The notes: generated from the sequence alone by a model not told the origin. Numbered from the stretch's first letter, positions 11,661 through 21,969 are shown. The stretch is 64,000 nt of DNA from Chelydra serpentina (GCA_037349315.1 JBAIAC010000051.1:23038001-23102000); one strand, 5' to 3'. A program made the numbers and translations.

Positions 11661-11834
11661 ATGGAGACTCCATCTTCTGCGCATACACAGAATGCATACA
11701 GCCGAAGCTGAAGCAATGCAAGCTTCCCCCACAATGTGCCAACATTCTGCTTCCACTCTAACCTAGTGGTTGGAGGGTTGGTGATACCTCTGCTTGTACA
11801 GCTATACCAGCAAACCCTTTCAAGCATAGACAAG

Positions 11835-12000
11835 GCCTCACTTAGCCGCTCTGTGCCTCAGTTTCCCATCTATATAATGGGAAGTACAGCACTTCCAGGT
11901 CTCCCAGGGGCGTTGTGATGATAAATACATTGAAGAAGATGAGGCACTATGGGGAATAGGGGCCACAGAAGTACTTAAGAGACAGATAGCCCTGAAGAGT
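11835..12000 (-). mobile_element. MIR-like SINE fragment
   Basis: Reversed MIR core: CTGTGCCTCAGTTTCCCATC, ATAATGGGAAGTACAGCA, then GTTGTGATGATAAATAC. It adjoins the target site of the hAT element that starts at 12014 and appears to resume at about 12377 (GGGCACAAAGAGGTTAAG). The hAT therefore probably inserted into, or right beside, this SINE. Confidence 0.75.
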
Positions 12001-12013
12001 TTACACTCTAAAG

Positions 12014-12368
12014 CAGACATCGGCAACCTTTGGCATGCAGCTCACCAGGGTAAGCCCCCTGGTGGGCCGGGCAAGCCCCCTGGCGGGCTGGGCCAGTTTG
12101 TTTACTTGCCGCATCCGCTGGTTCGGCCGATCATGGCTCCCACTAGCCACGGTTCACCGTACCCAACCAATGGGGGCTGTGGGAAGTGACGCGGGCCGGG
12201 GGATGTGCTGGCCGCCGCTTCCCGCAGCCCCATTGGCCAGGGATGGTGAACCGTGGCCAGTGGGAGCCACAATCAGACGAACCGGCGGACGTGGCAAGTA
12301 AACAAAGCAGCCCGGCCCGCCAGGGGGCTTACCCTAGCGAGCCGTGTGCTGAAGGTTGCCGATGCCTG
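12014..12368. mobile_element. Non-autonomous hAT element, exact 8-bp TSD
   Basis: The ends are CAGACATCGGCAACCTT and the inverted AAGGTTGCCGATGCCTG. The flanking octamers CTCTAAAG at 12006-12013 and 12369-12376 are identical. The interior is itself palindromic, with GCCCCCTGGCGGGC and GGCTCCCACTRGCCACGG each present in both orientations. It could form a long hairpin. The element at 19010-19260 shares this interior but has different ends, so the two families share a core. Confidence 0.93.
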
Positions 12369-12439
12369 CTCTAAAGAGACAAGATGGATACATGGTGGGA
12401 GAAAGGAGCTATTAACCCAGCTTTACAAATGGGCACAAA

Positions 12440-12700
12440 GAGGTTAAGGCCCAGATCCACAGAGGTGTTTAAGTGATGCAACCCAGACATAGGTGCCTAG
12501 GTCTCAGGTTCACGCACTTAAGTCTCAATTTTGGCTCCACTGCAATCCACAAGAATCCTCCCAAACCCTATAGGCGCCTACATTTTTGGGGTAAAAGTTC
12601 CCTAAATGCCTATGTTTCTGCCTCTGGGCATGCACACTGTAGCCGCCCTCCATGCGTCACACCTATCTCTGCACCTAAACCCCAGAGCAAGCCACAAGCC
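12440..12700. repeat. 'GGTGCCTA' repeat family member
   Basis: The order 'GGCCCAGATCCACAGAGGTG', 'AGGTGCCTAGG', 'CCTATAGGCGCCTAC', 'GTAAAAGTTCCCTAAATGCC', 'GGGCATGCACACTGTAG' is shared with 54960-55200. That defines a second copy of the same interspersed element at the other end of the window. It is non-coding and its ends are uncertain. Confidence 0.6.
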
Positions 12701-13024
12701 AGGGAAGATAGATGTCCGGCCACCAAAGAGAGGGTCTTCTACTACAATGCGGCTTCTGCCCTGGCCCATACGCAGCTTGCCTGTGTGCAGCAATGGTCCT
12801 CCTGCCCCTCGCAACAGAGTGGCGCAGACACGTTAGCCTGACTGAGACAAGAACCATGCTGGCTCTCCCAATAAACCTGCGCAGGCGCATTGCCCACGTT
12901 CTGGCTGAGACATTTGAAGAGATCACAGATGTCGATTACAGTGATGTGATAGACCACATCAATGCGCTATTCCACATCTAGGCACGCATGCAGCCCAAAC
13001 CCTCCTCGCTCAAAGAGCCCACAC

Positions 13025-13594
13025 CTAAAAACTTCCTTCCCGAAAAAAAAAGCCACTTACCGGGAACCTCCTCTGATGTTTGTCCTTCCCCAAGCACCGG
13101 ACGCCGTGACTGGATGCCTTCCTCCTGGCTCGAGAAGAGTTCCTGGCTGCATGCCTCAAGGGATTCTGGGTGTCTTCCCCTGCCTCAGCACCCTGGCTTG
13201 GGCTTTCTTCCTCCTCCTCCTCCTCCTCCTCCTCCTCCCCCCTTGCTGTGCTGGGCTTGGAAGTGTCCATGGTGGTTGTTGGAGAGGAGGTGGGATTGCC
13301 CCCAAGTATCGTGTCCAGCTCTTTGTAGAATTTGCAGGTCTTGGGAGCAGCGCCGGACCGGCCATTTGCCTTTGCGGTAGGCATTCCGCAGCTCCTTTAC
13401 TTTAACCCGACACTGCACCGGGTCCCGGTCATGGCTCCTTTCTGTCATCGCCGTTGACATGTGCCCAAAGGTATCATAATTCCTACGGCTGGAGCGCAGC
13501 TGGGACTGCACAGCTTCCTCTCCCCAAACACTGATGAGGTCCAGCAGCTCATCAATGCTCCATACTGGGGATCGCCTGGTGCGTGGAGGCATGG
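13025..13594 (-). pseudogene. Harbinger-type Myb/SANT-like DNA-binding protein, frameshifted
   Basis: From about 13594 the minus strand reads MPPRTRRSPVWSIDELLDLI, then WGEEAVQSQLRSSRRNYDTF, HDRDPVQCRVKVKELRNAY, the trihelix-type Myb/SANT domain of PIF/Harbinger accessory proteins (tryptophans and the CRxKxKxLR helix are present). Near 13380 the frame shifts by one. The other frame continues GRSGAAPKTCKFYKELDTIL, the family's next conserved block. It then runs through a glutamate-rich tract of about a dozen residues made by a (CTC)n run at 13207-13238. It ends at a good splice donor on the minus strand, CCCGGTAAGTGG (about 13060), so this is a first exon. These proteins bind transposon ends and help the transposase. 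Close relatives have been domesticated as host genes, but the frameshift argues this one is dead. Confidence 0.8.
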
Positions 13595-13931
13595 CCACCT
13601 GGGAAGATGCGCTAAGAGCACTCCATGCCTGGCTGAGCAAACAGAAAGGGGATTTTCAAAATTCCCAGGGAATTTAAAGGGCATGTCTGATGGTTGGTCA
13701 TCTGAGGACAGGGCAGCAGAGGTCATGACTTTTGAACAGAGTGGCTAGAACAGGCATTGTGGGACACTTCTGGAGGCCAATCAGAGCACATTAGGTATCC
13801 ACACTGGTGCCGCGGTGCTCCAGTGAGAGCGCAACAAACATTATTCCTCTCGGGGAGTACCAGGAGCGCTCCAGCCGTGGAGTCAGTGCGCTCTACGTGC
13901 CTTGCCAGTGTGGACGGGTAGTAAGCTAGAG

Positions 13932-14380
13932 TATCAGAGGGGTAGCCGTGTTAGTCTGGATCTGCAGAAGCGACAAAGGGTCCTGTGGCACCTTATAGAC
14001 TAACAGAGGTATTGAAGCATAAGCTTTCGTGGGTCTATACCCACTTCTTCGGATGCAAGCAGTGGAAAAAGTGTCCCTGTAGTGTCACAGTAGCCATTAC
14101 TCAGAGGCTGTCTGTAGCATTCTCAGGAAGGGGAGATAAGCTTCTCCTAAGACCTATTGTTCTCTCTAATTGCTCATTAACTTGAAGTATAAGTCTTAGG
14201 AGAAGCTTATCTCCCCTTCCTGAGAATGCTACAGACAGCCTCTGAGTAATGGCTACTGTGACACTACAGGGACACTTTTTCCACTGCTTGCATCCGAAGA
14301 AGTGGGTATAGACCCACGAAAGCTTATGCTTCAATACCTCTGTTAGTCTATAAGGTGCCACGGGACGCTTTGTCGCTTCT
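13932..14380. mobile_element. Palindromic double copy of a Penelope-like (putative) repeat
   Basis: Two arms of about 190 bp (13970-14157 and 14190-14375) are inverted copies that differ at only two or three bases. They are joined by a short spacer rich in 'TCTCTAATTGC'. Each arm carries the unit GCACCTTATAGACTAACAGA, GCTTTCGTGGGTCTATACCC and TTCTTCGGATGC. The left arm has the extra terminal part GGGGTAGCCGTGTTAGTC, which the right arm lacks. The whole is flanked by a perfect 14-bp direct repeat, GTAGTAAGCTAGAG, at 13918-13931 and 14381-14394, so it entered as one unit. The duplication length fits target-primed reverse transcription rather than DNA transposition. Confidence 0.85.
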
Positions 14381-14446
14381 GTAGTAAGCTAGAGCACTCT
14401 TGGCAACTTTATTGCGCTATAACATGCAAGTGTAGCCAAGGCCTAA

Positions 14447-15796
14447 AAGCCCAGGCCCCGAACATCTACACAGCAATGAAACAGCCCCGCAGCTCAAGCC
14501 CCGCAAGCCTGGTCAACTGGCAGGGGCCAGCTGCGGGTTTATAACTGCAGTGTAGACATACCTGGAGAGGCTATGGCAGAGCAGGAAACTGAACCCACAT
14601 CTCAGCCCCATGACCAAAAGAGAGCATCCTTCCTCCCAATCATCTAATAACATAGATGGGTGGTAACACTTTGCCACACACACACACACACAATCCAACT
14701 GCTGAAGCAAATTATGACTCTAGATCCCAGCATGCAGGGACCGCTCAAGGATGGAGCATTCCTTCTGCCCAGCTACACCAAGATTATACCTGCTGGCATG
14801 TGTGTGTACCAGCAGCTGACTCACTCTCACCTTTTCATTGTTCGCTGCCCACTGAGTTTAGCTGCCAAGTTAATTCACCCCATTTTATTTTCAGTTGAAT
14901 CAAACTCCAGCACTGCCCTATGATTTATGTTCCACATGAGTCTCATCGGCAGACAGGGGGCTTGGAAGGTTATAGAACCAATATTACTAGGATCTGCATA
15001 AAACAAGGGGAATGTCATAATTTAGCTGATGCAGATGTGGATAAGATGATACTGTTGGTCATTTTATAATTAGACAGCTAATCATAAAATAACCTTCGCT
15101 AATCATCATAAGCCATTATTACACAAATGAATTCCATCTCGGCGCTGGACTTGTTTTACCCTCGTCCTTGAAGGCCAGAGGTAAGAGAAGCTTTCTTGGC
15201 AGGCTTCACTCTGCAGCCAGCCCTGTGTTATTACTATATTTTATGGCTCACAAATGTTTAATCAATACTGTAATGCACTATTTTCAGGAACAATATTCCT
15301 CCCTGTGTCTATCTGTGGCTGGAATTGATTAGCTGGTGACTCACAAATCCTTTGACATGAATTGGCTGTTTTGGAGATGCCCTTAAACTTGGGGAAGGGT
15401 AAATTCCTCAGCTGAGTGGTAAAGGATGGATGTATTGGGACAAAAACAGATGTCCTGGCAAGTGGCTGAAGATACCGCCCTTGGGACTGCTAGTTGATTT
15501 GTCAGGTTAATGAATGGCTTCAAGAAGCCATCAGATACTCAGTGGGTGGCCGGTAGGTCATTGCTTTGGTATTAGAAACAAGGCTGAAGTCGCTTTTCCA
15601 ATAGTGTCAGCAAAGCCTTGGTCAGAAAGCCTGGCCATTCAATGCCCTAATAAAATGACCTCTGGTCCCTGCAGCAGAGCTGGGGAACGGACAAACAGGG
15701 ATGAAACTGCCATGCTGCAACGCAACATCATTTTAGCTACATCCAGGCAGTTGATCGTTCCCTGCTTCTGTCCGAATGGGGAGGCTGCCTTGAGCT
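14447..15796. other. No gene recognised
   Basis: It contains a short (CA)n run (about 14675-14692) and AT-rich unique sequence. No frame shows a known domain. The last eight bases of the flanking segment (15797-15804, CATGCAGC) are the target duplicate of the next element. Confidence 0.45.
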
Positions 15797-15804
15797 CATG
15801 CAGC

Positions 15805-16088
15805 CACAGGAGCCAACTCCGTGGGTGCTCCGGGGATGGAGCACCCACAGAAAAAAAATAGTGGGCTCGCAGCACCCACCAGCCACCTACCAATCAGTTG
15901 TTCAGCAGCACGCAAGAGACACTGGGGGTAGGGGCAGAGGCAGAGCGAGGGTGGGGTGCGCTCAGCGGAGGGGTGGAGCAGGGGCAGAAAGAGGCAGAGG
16001 GAGGGCAGGGCTTTGGGGGAAGGGATGGGGTGGGGACGGGGCCTCAGGGCAGAGCATCCACCCGGAAAAATCAAAGTCAGTACCTGTG
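15805..16088. mobile_element. Non-autonomous hAT element, exact 8-bp TSD
   Basis: The ends CACAGGAGCCAACT and (inverted) CACAGGTACTGACT form a degenerate terminal repeat. The flanking octamers CATGCAGC at 15797-15804 and 16089-16096 are identical. The interior has paired GGAGCACCCAC and GCAGCACCCACC blocks followed by a purine-rich GGGGCAGAG tract. It is non-coding. Confidence 0.88.
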
Positions 16089-16099
16089 CATGCAGCAGT

Positions 16100-17325
16100 G
16101 GGGGTCTCTGCTAATTACCAAAAATACACACACCCCCCCCACAGGTCAGGAAAGTTTTTTGGGGGGTTGCTTCCTTGCAGCATAGGGCCTGGATCACCTG
16201 CCAGACGTATCTGGGTATATCTCACCTAATTGCCTGTCATTGCAGAGGCCTTGGGCATTGGTGGCACCTCGGACTCTCCTGCTCTTTGCCTGTGGCACAG
16301 AACAGTTACTTTCCTCAGCCTGAGATGCTTTGGTCTAACTAAAGTTATTGGGCTTATTATGGGAGTTTCTGGGTTAAATTAAATGGCCTCTGGCATACAG
16401 GAGGTCAGCCAGATGATCTAGCCTTAGCCTATGTGAAATGTGGTTAAATTAGAGGTGGACCCAAGCTTCAAAGTTCAGATCTAGATCAGACCATCAAGAA
16501 TGTTTGGACCCAATGCTTTGTTCTGGCCCATTATAGGGATAAGGCCAGCTGCAATGTTTGAAGAGTGAGAGAGGAAGGATGGTTCAGAAGTTAGGGTACT
16601 AATTTAGGAGTTGGGAGACCTGTAAGTACCTAAAATAGAATCCACATCTCCCTAAAGTTTGGGGATTTGGTTCTGCCCCATCTCCAGTTTCCTCCCAAGA
16701 CTTCTCCTTCCCATACTGTCTTCTCCTCCTCCTTGGACCTGGAGGGAAGTCTTAATGGCAAATGTGTAATGTCAAATTCATTACCATGGCAACATAATGA
16801 CATCGTGTAGGATTCTGGGATCAAAGCAGGAGGAGAAGCTGGGCTGGGCGGCCATGACCTTTGTTTCAGCCATCACAATTACCTGCAATCACTGCCAAGG
16901 AAACACAGAAAGTGGCTTGCCAGGAACTTGGCTCTCAGTACAAATATTCCCTGTATAGTTGAGTTTGCTGCAGCTTTATGTGTTGAATTCACCTGGAGTT
17001 TGGAAACATTCCGGTGTCAAAGCAACAGTCATGATTTGCTAAGCGGCCACCTTCTCTACTGGGAGAGAAGTTTCCTTAGCAATAGGCCCTGGAAAAGAGA
17101 GAGCCAGCCAATTCATGCCCTCTCTATTTAAATTTTCCACACTCTTTATAAGAAGGGAATTGTCGTATGCAGTTCAGCCTTAATTTGTGTGCAAGTATAT
17201 TTAACAGGTGTATTGACCATGTTTGACTTTGCCATCTGAGTAAATGTTGAATCAGCTCCAAGCAGACCTTGCTGACACACTAGAACGGGAGCTGAGCAAA
17301 CTTGATCCTTGCTCATTATAGGAAG
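16100..17325. other. No gene; small CR1 tail remnant
   Basis: At 16385-16440 a short block (AGGAGGTCAGCCAGATGATC) matches the 3' tail of CR1 LINEs, as at 24990-25072. A C-run lies at 16132-16141. Otherwise I see no gene-like feature. Confidence 0.5.
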
Positions 17326-17329
17326 AACG

Positions 17330-17575
17330 CTTTGCACTTTGAGGCTGCCCCTTTTATCCAAAGATTTCGAAGCACCTTGCCAAACATGGATTGACGGAAG
17401 TCTCACAATCCTACCTGGGTGCCACAGGGGTATTATAATAGCCACTTTGGAGCTAGGTAAAGAAGCTACATGAAGGTCCAGTAATTTGCCTAAGGTCACA
17501 CAGCAAGTCAGTGTCAGAGCTTAATACAACTCTGATGTTCTGACTCCCAGTCACCTGCTCCCCACACTAGACCAC
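17330..17575 (+). mobile_element. MIR-like SINE fragment
   Basis: The core region reads CCTACCTGGG...GGGGTATTATAATAGCC, followed by TTTGCCTAAGGTCACACAGC, AGTCAGTGTCAGAGC, and then TTCTGACTCCCAGTC. That is the usual MIR order ending in the 'TCTGACTCC' domain. It is decayed but the most complete MIR here apart from 19870-20090. Confidence 0.75.
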
Positions 17576-17896
17576 ACCCCGCCCCCATGCTGTATCCCCA
17601 CATCAAAACAAACCCTGACATTAATTAAAATGTACAGCAAATAAGCTTTTAAAAAGCACTAATCTCTGGGGCTCTGCATATTAAACAATTCTCTAGCCAT
17701 CAAGACTCAGCTGTTTACAAGTATTTAGACACCCAACTCCCATTGATTTCAATGGGAGTTAAGTGCCTACCTACCTTTTACCATCTGGCTTCAGTCTCAT
17801 AGAAATGATAAGGCGAAATGATAGAGAGAATAGCGATCAGTTCCAGTGTGCAGTTCGGACAGTTCTAACACAAATCTGAGCATGTGAAATTAGCAT

Positions 17897-18288
17897 CAGG
17901 GCCAGCTCCAAGCACCAGCCGACCAAGCACGTGCTTGGGGTGGCTCCTTCTAAGGGGCGGCCAATGTTGGGGCAGCGGGGTGGTGCTCAGGGGTTTTCTT
18001 TTTACTTCGGCAGGGCGGTGCTCGGGGGGGTGTTTCTTTTTTACTTCGGGGGGGTCGGCGCTCGAGGAGGGGGTTGTTTTTACTTCGGCGGGGCAGCGCT
18101 CGAGGCGGGGTTGTTTCGGCAGGGCGATGCTCAGGTGGTTTTTTTGTTGTTGTTTCGGCAGGGCGGCGCTCAAGGGTTTTTTTGTGTGTGTGTTTGGTTT
18201 GGGGGGTTTTTTTGCTTGGGTGGGGGGAGCGCTCGGTGGTGTTTTGGTTTTTTTGCTTGGGGTAGCAAAAAAGTTAGAGCCGGCCCTG
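17897..18288. mobile_element. Non-autonomous hAT element (CAGGGCCAGCTC ends)
   Basis: It starts CAGGGCCAGCTCCAAGCACC and ends with inverted GAGCCGGCCCTG. The flanking octamers ATTAGCAT (17889-17896) and GTTAGCAT (18289-18296) match at 7 of 8. The interior repeats 'TTCGGCAGGGCGGCGCTC' every 35-45 bp with interposed T-runs, and 'GTGCTTGGGG' sits near both ends. Members of the same family are at 31031-31467, 39286-39528 and 58341-58468. Open frames through it are artefacts of the GC-rich repeats. Confidence 0.88.
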
Positions 18289-18589
18289 GTTAGCATTCGA
18301 CATTCCTGTACCAACCCTAACTCTGCCCTCCTAGGCAAAGCTGCACAGACACCGAGGACTTCAGATAATGAATTATAGACAGGAAGCTTAGAAGGCTGAA
18401 AAGAGTAATTTCAATGCATAAAGCACTAACATTTCTACCGTAACTATAACCATCTCGCATCAGCTATATAAGCAGTGTCTTTCAAGGTCCACTGCCTGCT
18501 CGTCTTCTAACAGCAGAATATTTACATCTTAATTAGCATGTTATACAGAGATTACCCTGTTCTGTATCTACAGCTATGGAACCTAGAGG

Positions 18590-18713
18590 TAGGGTGACCA
18601 GATGTCCCGATTTTATAGGGACAGTCCTGATATTTGGTGCTTTTGCTTATATAGGCACCTATTACCTCCCACATCGTGTCCTGATTTTTCACATTTGCTA
18701 TCTGGTCACCCTA
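18590..18713. mobile_element. Palindromic MITE with GGGTGACCAGAT ends
   Basis: The ends TAGGGTGACCAGAT and the inverted ATCTGGTCACCCTA match perfectly. The interior pairs 'TCCCGATTTTATAGGGACAG' with 'GTGTCCTGATTTTTCAC' loosely, giving a full-length hairpin of 124 bp. The terminal TA dinucleotides could be the duplicated target of a Tc1/mariner-type element. That superfamily call is inference. Confidence 0.75.
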
Positions 18714-18944
18714 CCTAGGTGTAGCTCTCTAAAGTAAGGCTGGCGTTCTAAGGGGACATGGGGCCTAGGGATTATAGATAGCCAACTCAGCAGGACCGGA
18801 GCACTTATTGCTTTCATGGCACTGGCTTTTCTCCTTGAAAGCAGACAGGAATGGGAAGAGGAAAGACAAATTGCAGTATTTGATAGGGCTTGTGAAGAGG
18901 GCTGGAGCCTCGCTTCCCAGAATGATGAAGGGGTGGAAAGGAGC

Positions 18945-19408
18945 TTTATGGGAGGTGGCTGGTTGATAAAGTCTGTCTCAGTGAATATTTTAATGCTGCT
19001 GGGGTTATGCGGTGGTTATCAACTGTGGCTCCCACTGGCCGTAGTTCACCGCTCCAGGCCAATGGGGGCTGCGGGACATGGTAGATAGTATATCCCTCGG
19101 CCCGCACCGCGTCCCACAGCCCCCATTGGCCTGGAGCAGCGAACTGTGGCCAGTGGGAGCCGTGACCGGCCGAACCTGCAGTCGCGGCAGGTCAACAAAC
19201 CGGCCCGGCCCGCCAGGGGCTTTCCCTGAAGAAGTGGTGGACCACAGTTGACAACCACTGCGCTAGTTGAATCTTATCTTAAGCTACCTAAATACCTTTA
19301 AAAATCTGGCCTTCGGAGCCCTAACACATCCTTATTATTACAACGTAGCCCCAGCAGCATTAAAATATTCACTGAGACAGACTTTGTCAACCAGCCGCCT
19401 CCCATAAA
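18945..19408. repeat. 63-bp inverted repeat flanking a hAT element
   Basis: The left arm 18945-19007 and right arm 19346-19408 are inverted copies matching at 60 of 63 positions. All three differences are C in the right arm (read inverted) versus T in the left, that is, transitions. The left arm directly abuts the hAT element at 19010-19260. The right arm is separated from it by about 85 bp. It is not part of the hAT element's own palindrome. Confidence 0.85.
19010..19260. mobile_element. Non-autonomous hAT element (GGTTNTCAACTGTGG ends)
   Basis: The right end is inverted CAGTGGTTGTCAACTGTGG. The left end has GGTGGTTATCAACTGTGG. The interior is a palindrome of CCAATGGGGGCTG blocks also found in the 12014-12368 element. 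No matching octamer flanks are visible, consistent with later rearrangement at the left side. Confidence 0.8.
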
Positions 19409-19869
19409 CCACCGAACTAGCGCTTTAGAAAATCCCACTAGGCACTTATCTGCATCTTTAGGTGCCTAAATAAAAATCTTCTAAAATTGGACCCCTCACT
19501 CTGTGTATATTCCATTCCATACAGGTGCTTATCCAGCCCTCATCACTGTAATATCTCAGTGCCTTCCAGTTGTGCATTAAGTGACACCACTAACACCTGT
19601 CCCATCTGGTTTGTTCTCTCTCTCTCACCCTCTCCCCAGGGGGAAAGCCATGTATGCAGTGGAGTGTTTTGTTATGGGGATTGTTTTTTAAACGTACACT
19701 CTACTCTGTGTTTGTTTGCATCATTATGTGCACTGCAGCAGCACACAGAGGCTCCAGTAGAGATCAGAGGCTCATTGTGCTAGTTGTTGTACAAACCCAT
19801 AGTGAGAGACAGGTCCTACCCTGAAGAACTACAGTATAATGACCCAGGTCACACAGTAGATCAGTAGCA

Positions 19870-20090
19870 GAGTCAGACTAATAATACCTAGCTCCTATCC
19901 AGGAGATCTCAGGGTGCTTTACAGAGATCAGTACCATTATCCCCATTACATGGATGGGGAAACTGAGGCACAGATAGGGGAAGTGACTTGTCCAAGGTCA
20001 CCCAGCAGACCAGTGGCAGAGACTGGACTAGAACCCAAGTCATGTGGTTCCCAGCCTAGCACCCTCACCATGAGACACAAGGTCCCCAAG
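19870..20090 (+). mobile_element. MIR SINE, well preserved
   Basis: It has CTAGCTCCTATCCAGG, GGTGCTTTACAGAGATCAG, TATCCCCATTACATGGATGG, GGAAACTGAGGCACAGATAG, GTGACTTGTCCAAGGTCACC, then 'CAGCAGACCAGTGGCAGAG' and 'GAACCCAAGTC'. This is the full MIR core and downstream region in the standard order. Confidence 0.9.
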
Positions 20091-20099
20091 CCAGAACTG

Positions 20100-21660
20100 C
20101 CCCCATGTGATGTATTTACGTGGTCTGTGTGACACAGATTCTTAAGAATCTGAACTTTTTCTCTTTTTTTAATATTGTACATTTCTAGTCCCCATGGCCA
20201 TCACCAAGATACATTCAGTTATGATTTGAAAAGCTATTTGATGCAGTGATGTCAGCACCAATTCGAGAGCATCACCTCTAAAACCTAACATTGGCACTTT
20301 CACCACTGGTCATAGTCGTGCATGGAATGGGGAGGGTATCTGGGGGCAAAGCCCCCAGGGCTGGGAAAGAAGAGCTGCTGCAGGGAAGGAAATTCAGAGA
20401 AAAAGGCAGAGGAAACTTCTCAGGACAGGAGGGATGGAAGAGAAACAAAGGACAGGAATAGAGGCAGACTAAAGGGGAGCAGATTTCCTCACTGAGCAAC
20501 TGTGGAGGGATCACTCACCATCCAGTGCACCCCCTCATGGCCAGCCATGGTGCAGCAGCTTCTCTGACTCTGGCGCCTCCTGTTGACAGCCCCTCCGAGG
20601 GTGTGTTGGTTTGCCTCTTCTTACAACTCAGCCCTCCAATGAGGTCACTTTATAGTCCTCACCTCTCCCAGGGTAACAGAGAAGCCAACAAACAAAAAAG
20701 TCCAGCATCCTTATGCCAGTCTCCATCCCTACTCTGGGCTCAGTAGTCCTTGCCTCAGGAAGGCTTTTACACCCCTTTTCCTGATAGCAGATAGAGGACA
20801 ACCCAGGCCCTCTGCATTGCAGCCCAGGGACTCTGTATTAAACAGCTAAGATGTATTTGCTCAGACTCATGGCTGCTTCCCACCTTCATTTGCCTCCCGC
20901 CCCTTTTGCACAATTCCTTATCCCAATGCTTTGTCCCTGGAGAATTTGGCTGCTTAAGCTTCTTTCTGCCCGGTTTGTAGTTAAAGAGTCTTCCTCAGGT
21001 TCCCTGACCACCCCCTTCTTCCTGGCCTACAGGCTCTGACCCCAGCTGTTAATGGTCTGCCAATTAGCCAGATGAGGCGATATTGCCTCTGTCTCTTAAA
21101 CCCTGAGTGACCAAGGTGATTGAACAAAGCTAGATAAAGGCTGTATCCTCCCCTCAATCTTTCTACCAACCCCTAGTGACTGCAGTGGGCATTCCACTGT
21201 GCACTGGGGGGCATAGACTGCAGCCCCATAATTAAACATGGAATTCAGCCCTCTCCTCTGAATGCACCAGACCAATTAACTTTTTTCAGAAGGGACCTAT
21301 GCGCATGCAGAGTAAGATACAACTCAATGTGATAAGGACTGCAGCAATGGGGCTTTTATCACACTGGAGGCAACCAAAATACATTCTGTATGTCCTGCTA
21401 CTCTTCCACATAAGCAATCGCTGCAGTTGTCACAGGGCTGGCTATGAGACCGCGACCCAGAGAGGAGGCAAGCAGAAGTGAGGTGGTCTGAGAGACATTG
21501 TCTCTGATTGGAGGAGTTCCCACTGCTCAGGACTTAGTACAATCTCATGTTGCCTAGAGTGTGTCTGTGGGGTGGAAGAAATGACAAACACCTTGCTGAT
21601 GGTTGGTGCAGTGTTTAGATACCACAGTGACAGGATTTAGGAGAACCTGAGAAAGAGATT
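20100..21660. other. No gene recognised
   Basis: No domain, RNA gene or bounded repeat that I can support. Bases 21661-21668 (GGTGCATA) are the target duplicate of the next element. Confidence 0.45.
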
Positions 21661-21668
21661 GGTGCATA

Positions 21669-21959
21669 CAGGGCCGGCGCTAGCACTAGGTGACCCTAGG
21701 CAGTCGCCTAGGGTGCCAGGATTTGGGGGGCGGCGGGTGGCTACCTCCTGCCTCCCGGCTCCCCGTTCAGCCACTGACCGTGGAGCCGGGAGGCAGCTGG
21801 AGCGAACCATCCCCCTGCCTCCTGGTTCCATGCTCAGCTCCCGCGGGCGGGGCGGAGGGGCTGAGCTCCCGCAGCCCGCGGTGGGGGGCTGGCTGGGGGG
21901 CACAGGGCTGGTGCAAGGAAGTTTCACCTAGGGTGCGAAACTTCCTTGCACCGGCCCTG
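21669..21959. mobile_element. Non-autonomous hAT element (CAGGGCCGGCGC ends)
   Basis: It starts CAGGGCCGGCGCTAG and ends with inverted CAGGGCCGGTGCAAGG. The flanks GGTGCATA and AGTGCATA (21960-21967) match at 7 of 8. Near the right end is a perfect hairpin: 'GCAAGGAAGTTTC ... GAAACTTCCTTGC'. The interior is GC-rich and non-coding. The fragment inside the CR1 at 10465-10577 is related. Confidence 0.88.
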
Positions 21960-21969
21960 AGTGCATACA

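Larger units (their letters stand above)
12705..14443 (-). mobile_element. PIF/Harbinger-derived element (interrupted)
   Basis: The right end at 14443 reads, on the minus strand, GGCCTTGGCTACACTTGCAT and is followed by TAA (14444-14446), the usual PIF/Harbinger end and target. Inside lies a Myb/SANT-like reading frame on the same strand (13025-13594). A palindromic retro-insertion at 13932-14380 splits the terminal region: the sequence before it (GCGCTCTACGTGCC...GGACGGGTAGTAAGCTAGAG) continues after it (CACTCTTGGCAAC). I could not find the matching left terminal repeat, so 12705 is only where related sequence seems to start. No DDE transposase is visible. Confidence 0.62.

Noticed and set aside
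12712..12981. 89-codon plus-strand frame next to the Harbinger gene (ending EEITDVDYSDVIDHINALFHI-like)
   Set aside because: It reads like real protein, but I could not place it in a family; it may be a second coding part of the Harbinger element or chance. The evidence is not enough to call a gene.
13985..14361. Identical open reading frames on both strands
   Set aside because: They are the two faces of the palindromic insertion, not a conserved protein.
17865..18378. Long glycine/phenylalanine-rich and proline-rich frames on both strands
   Set aside because: They lie inside a GC-rich, T-run hAT element; the composition explains the lack of stops.
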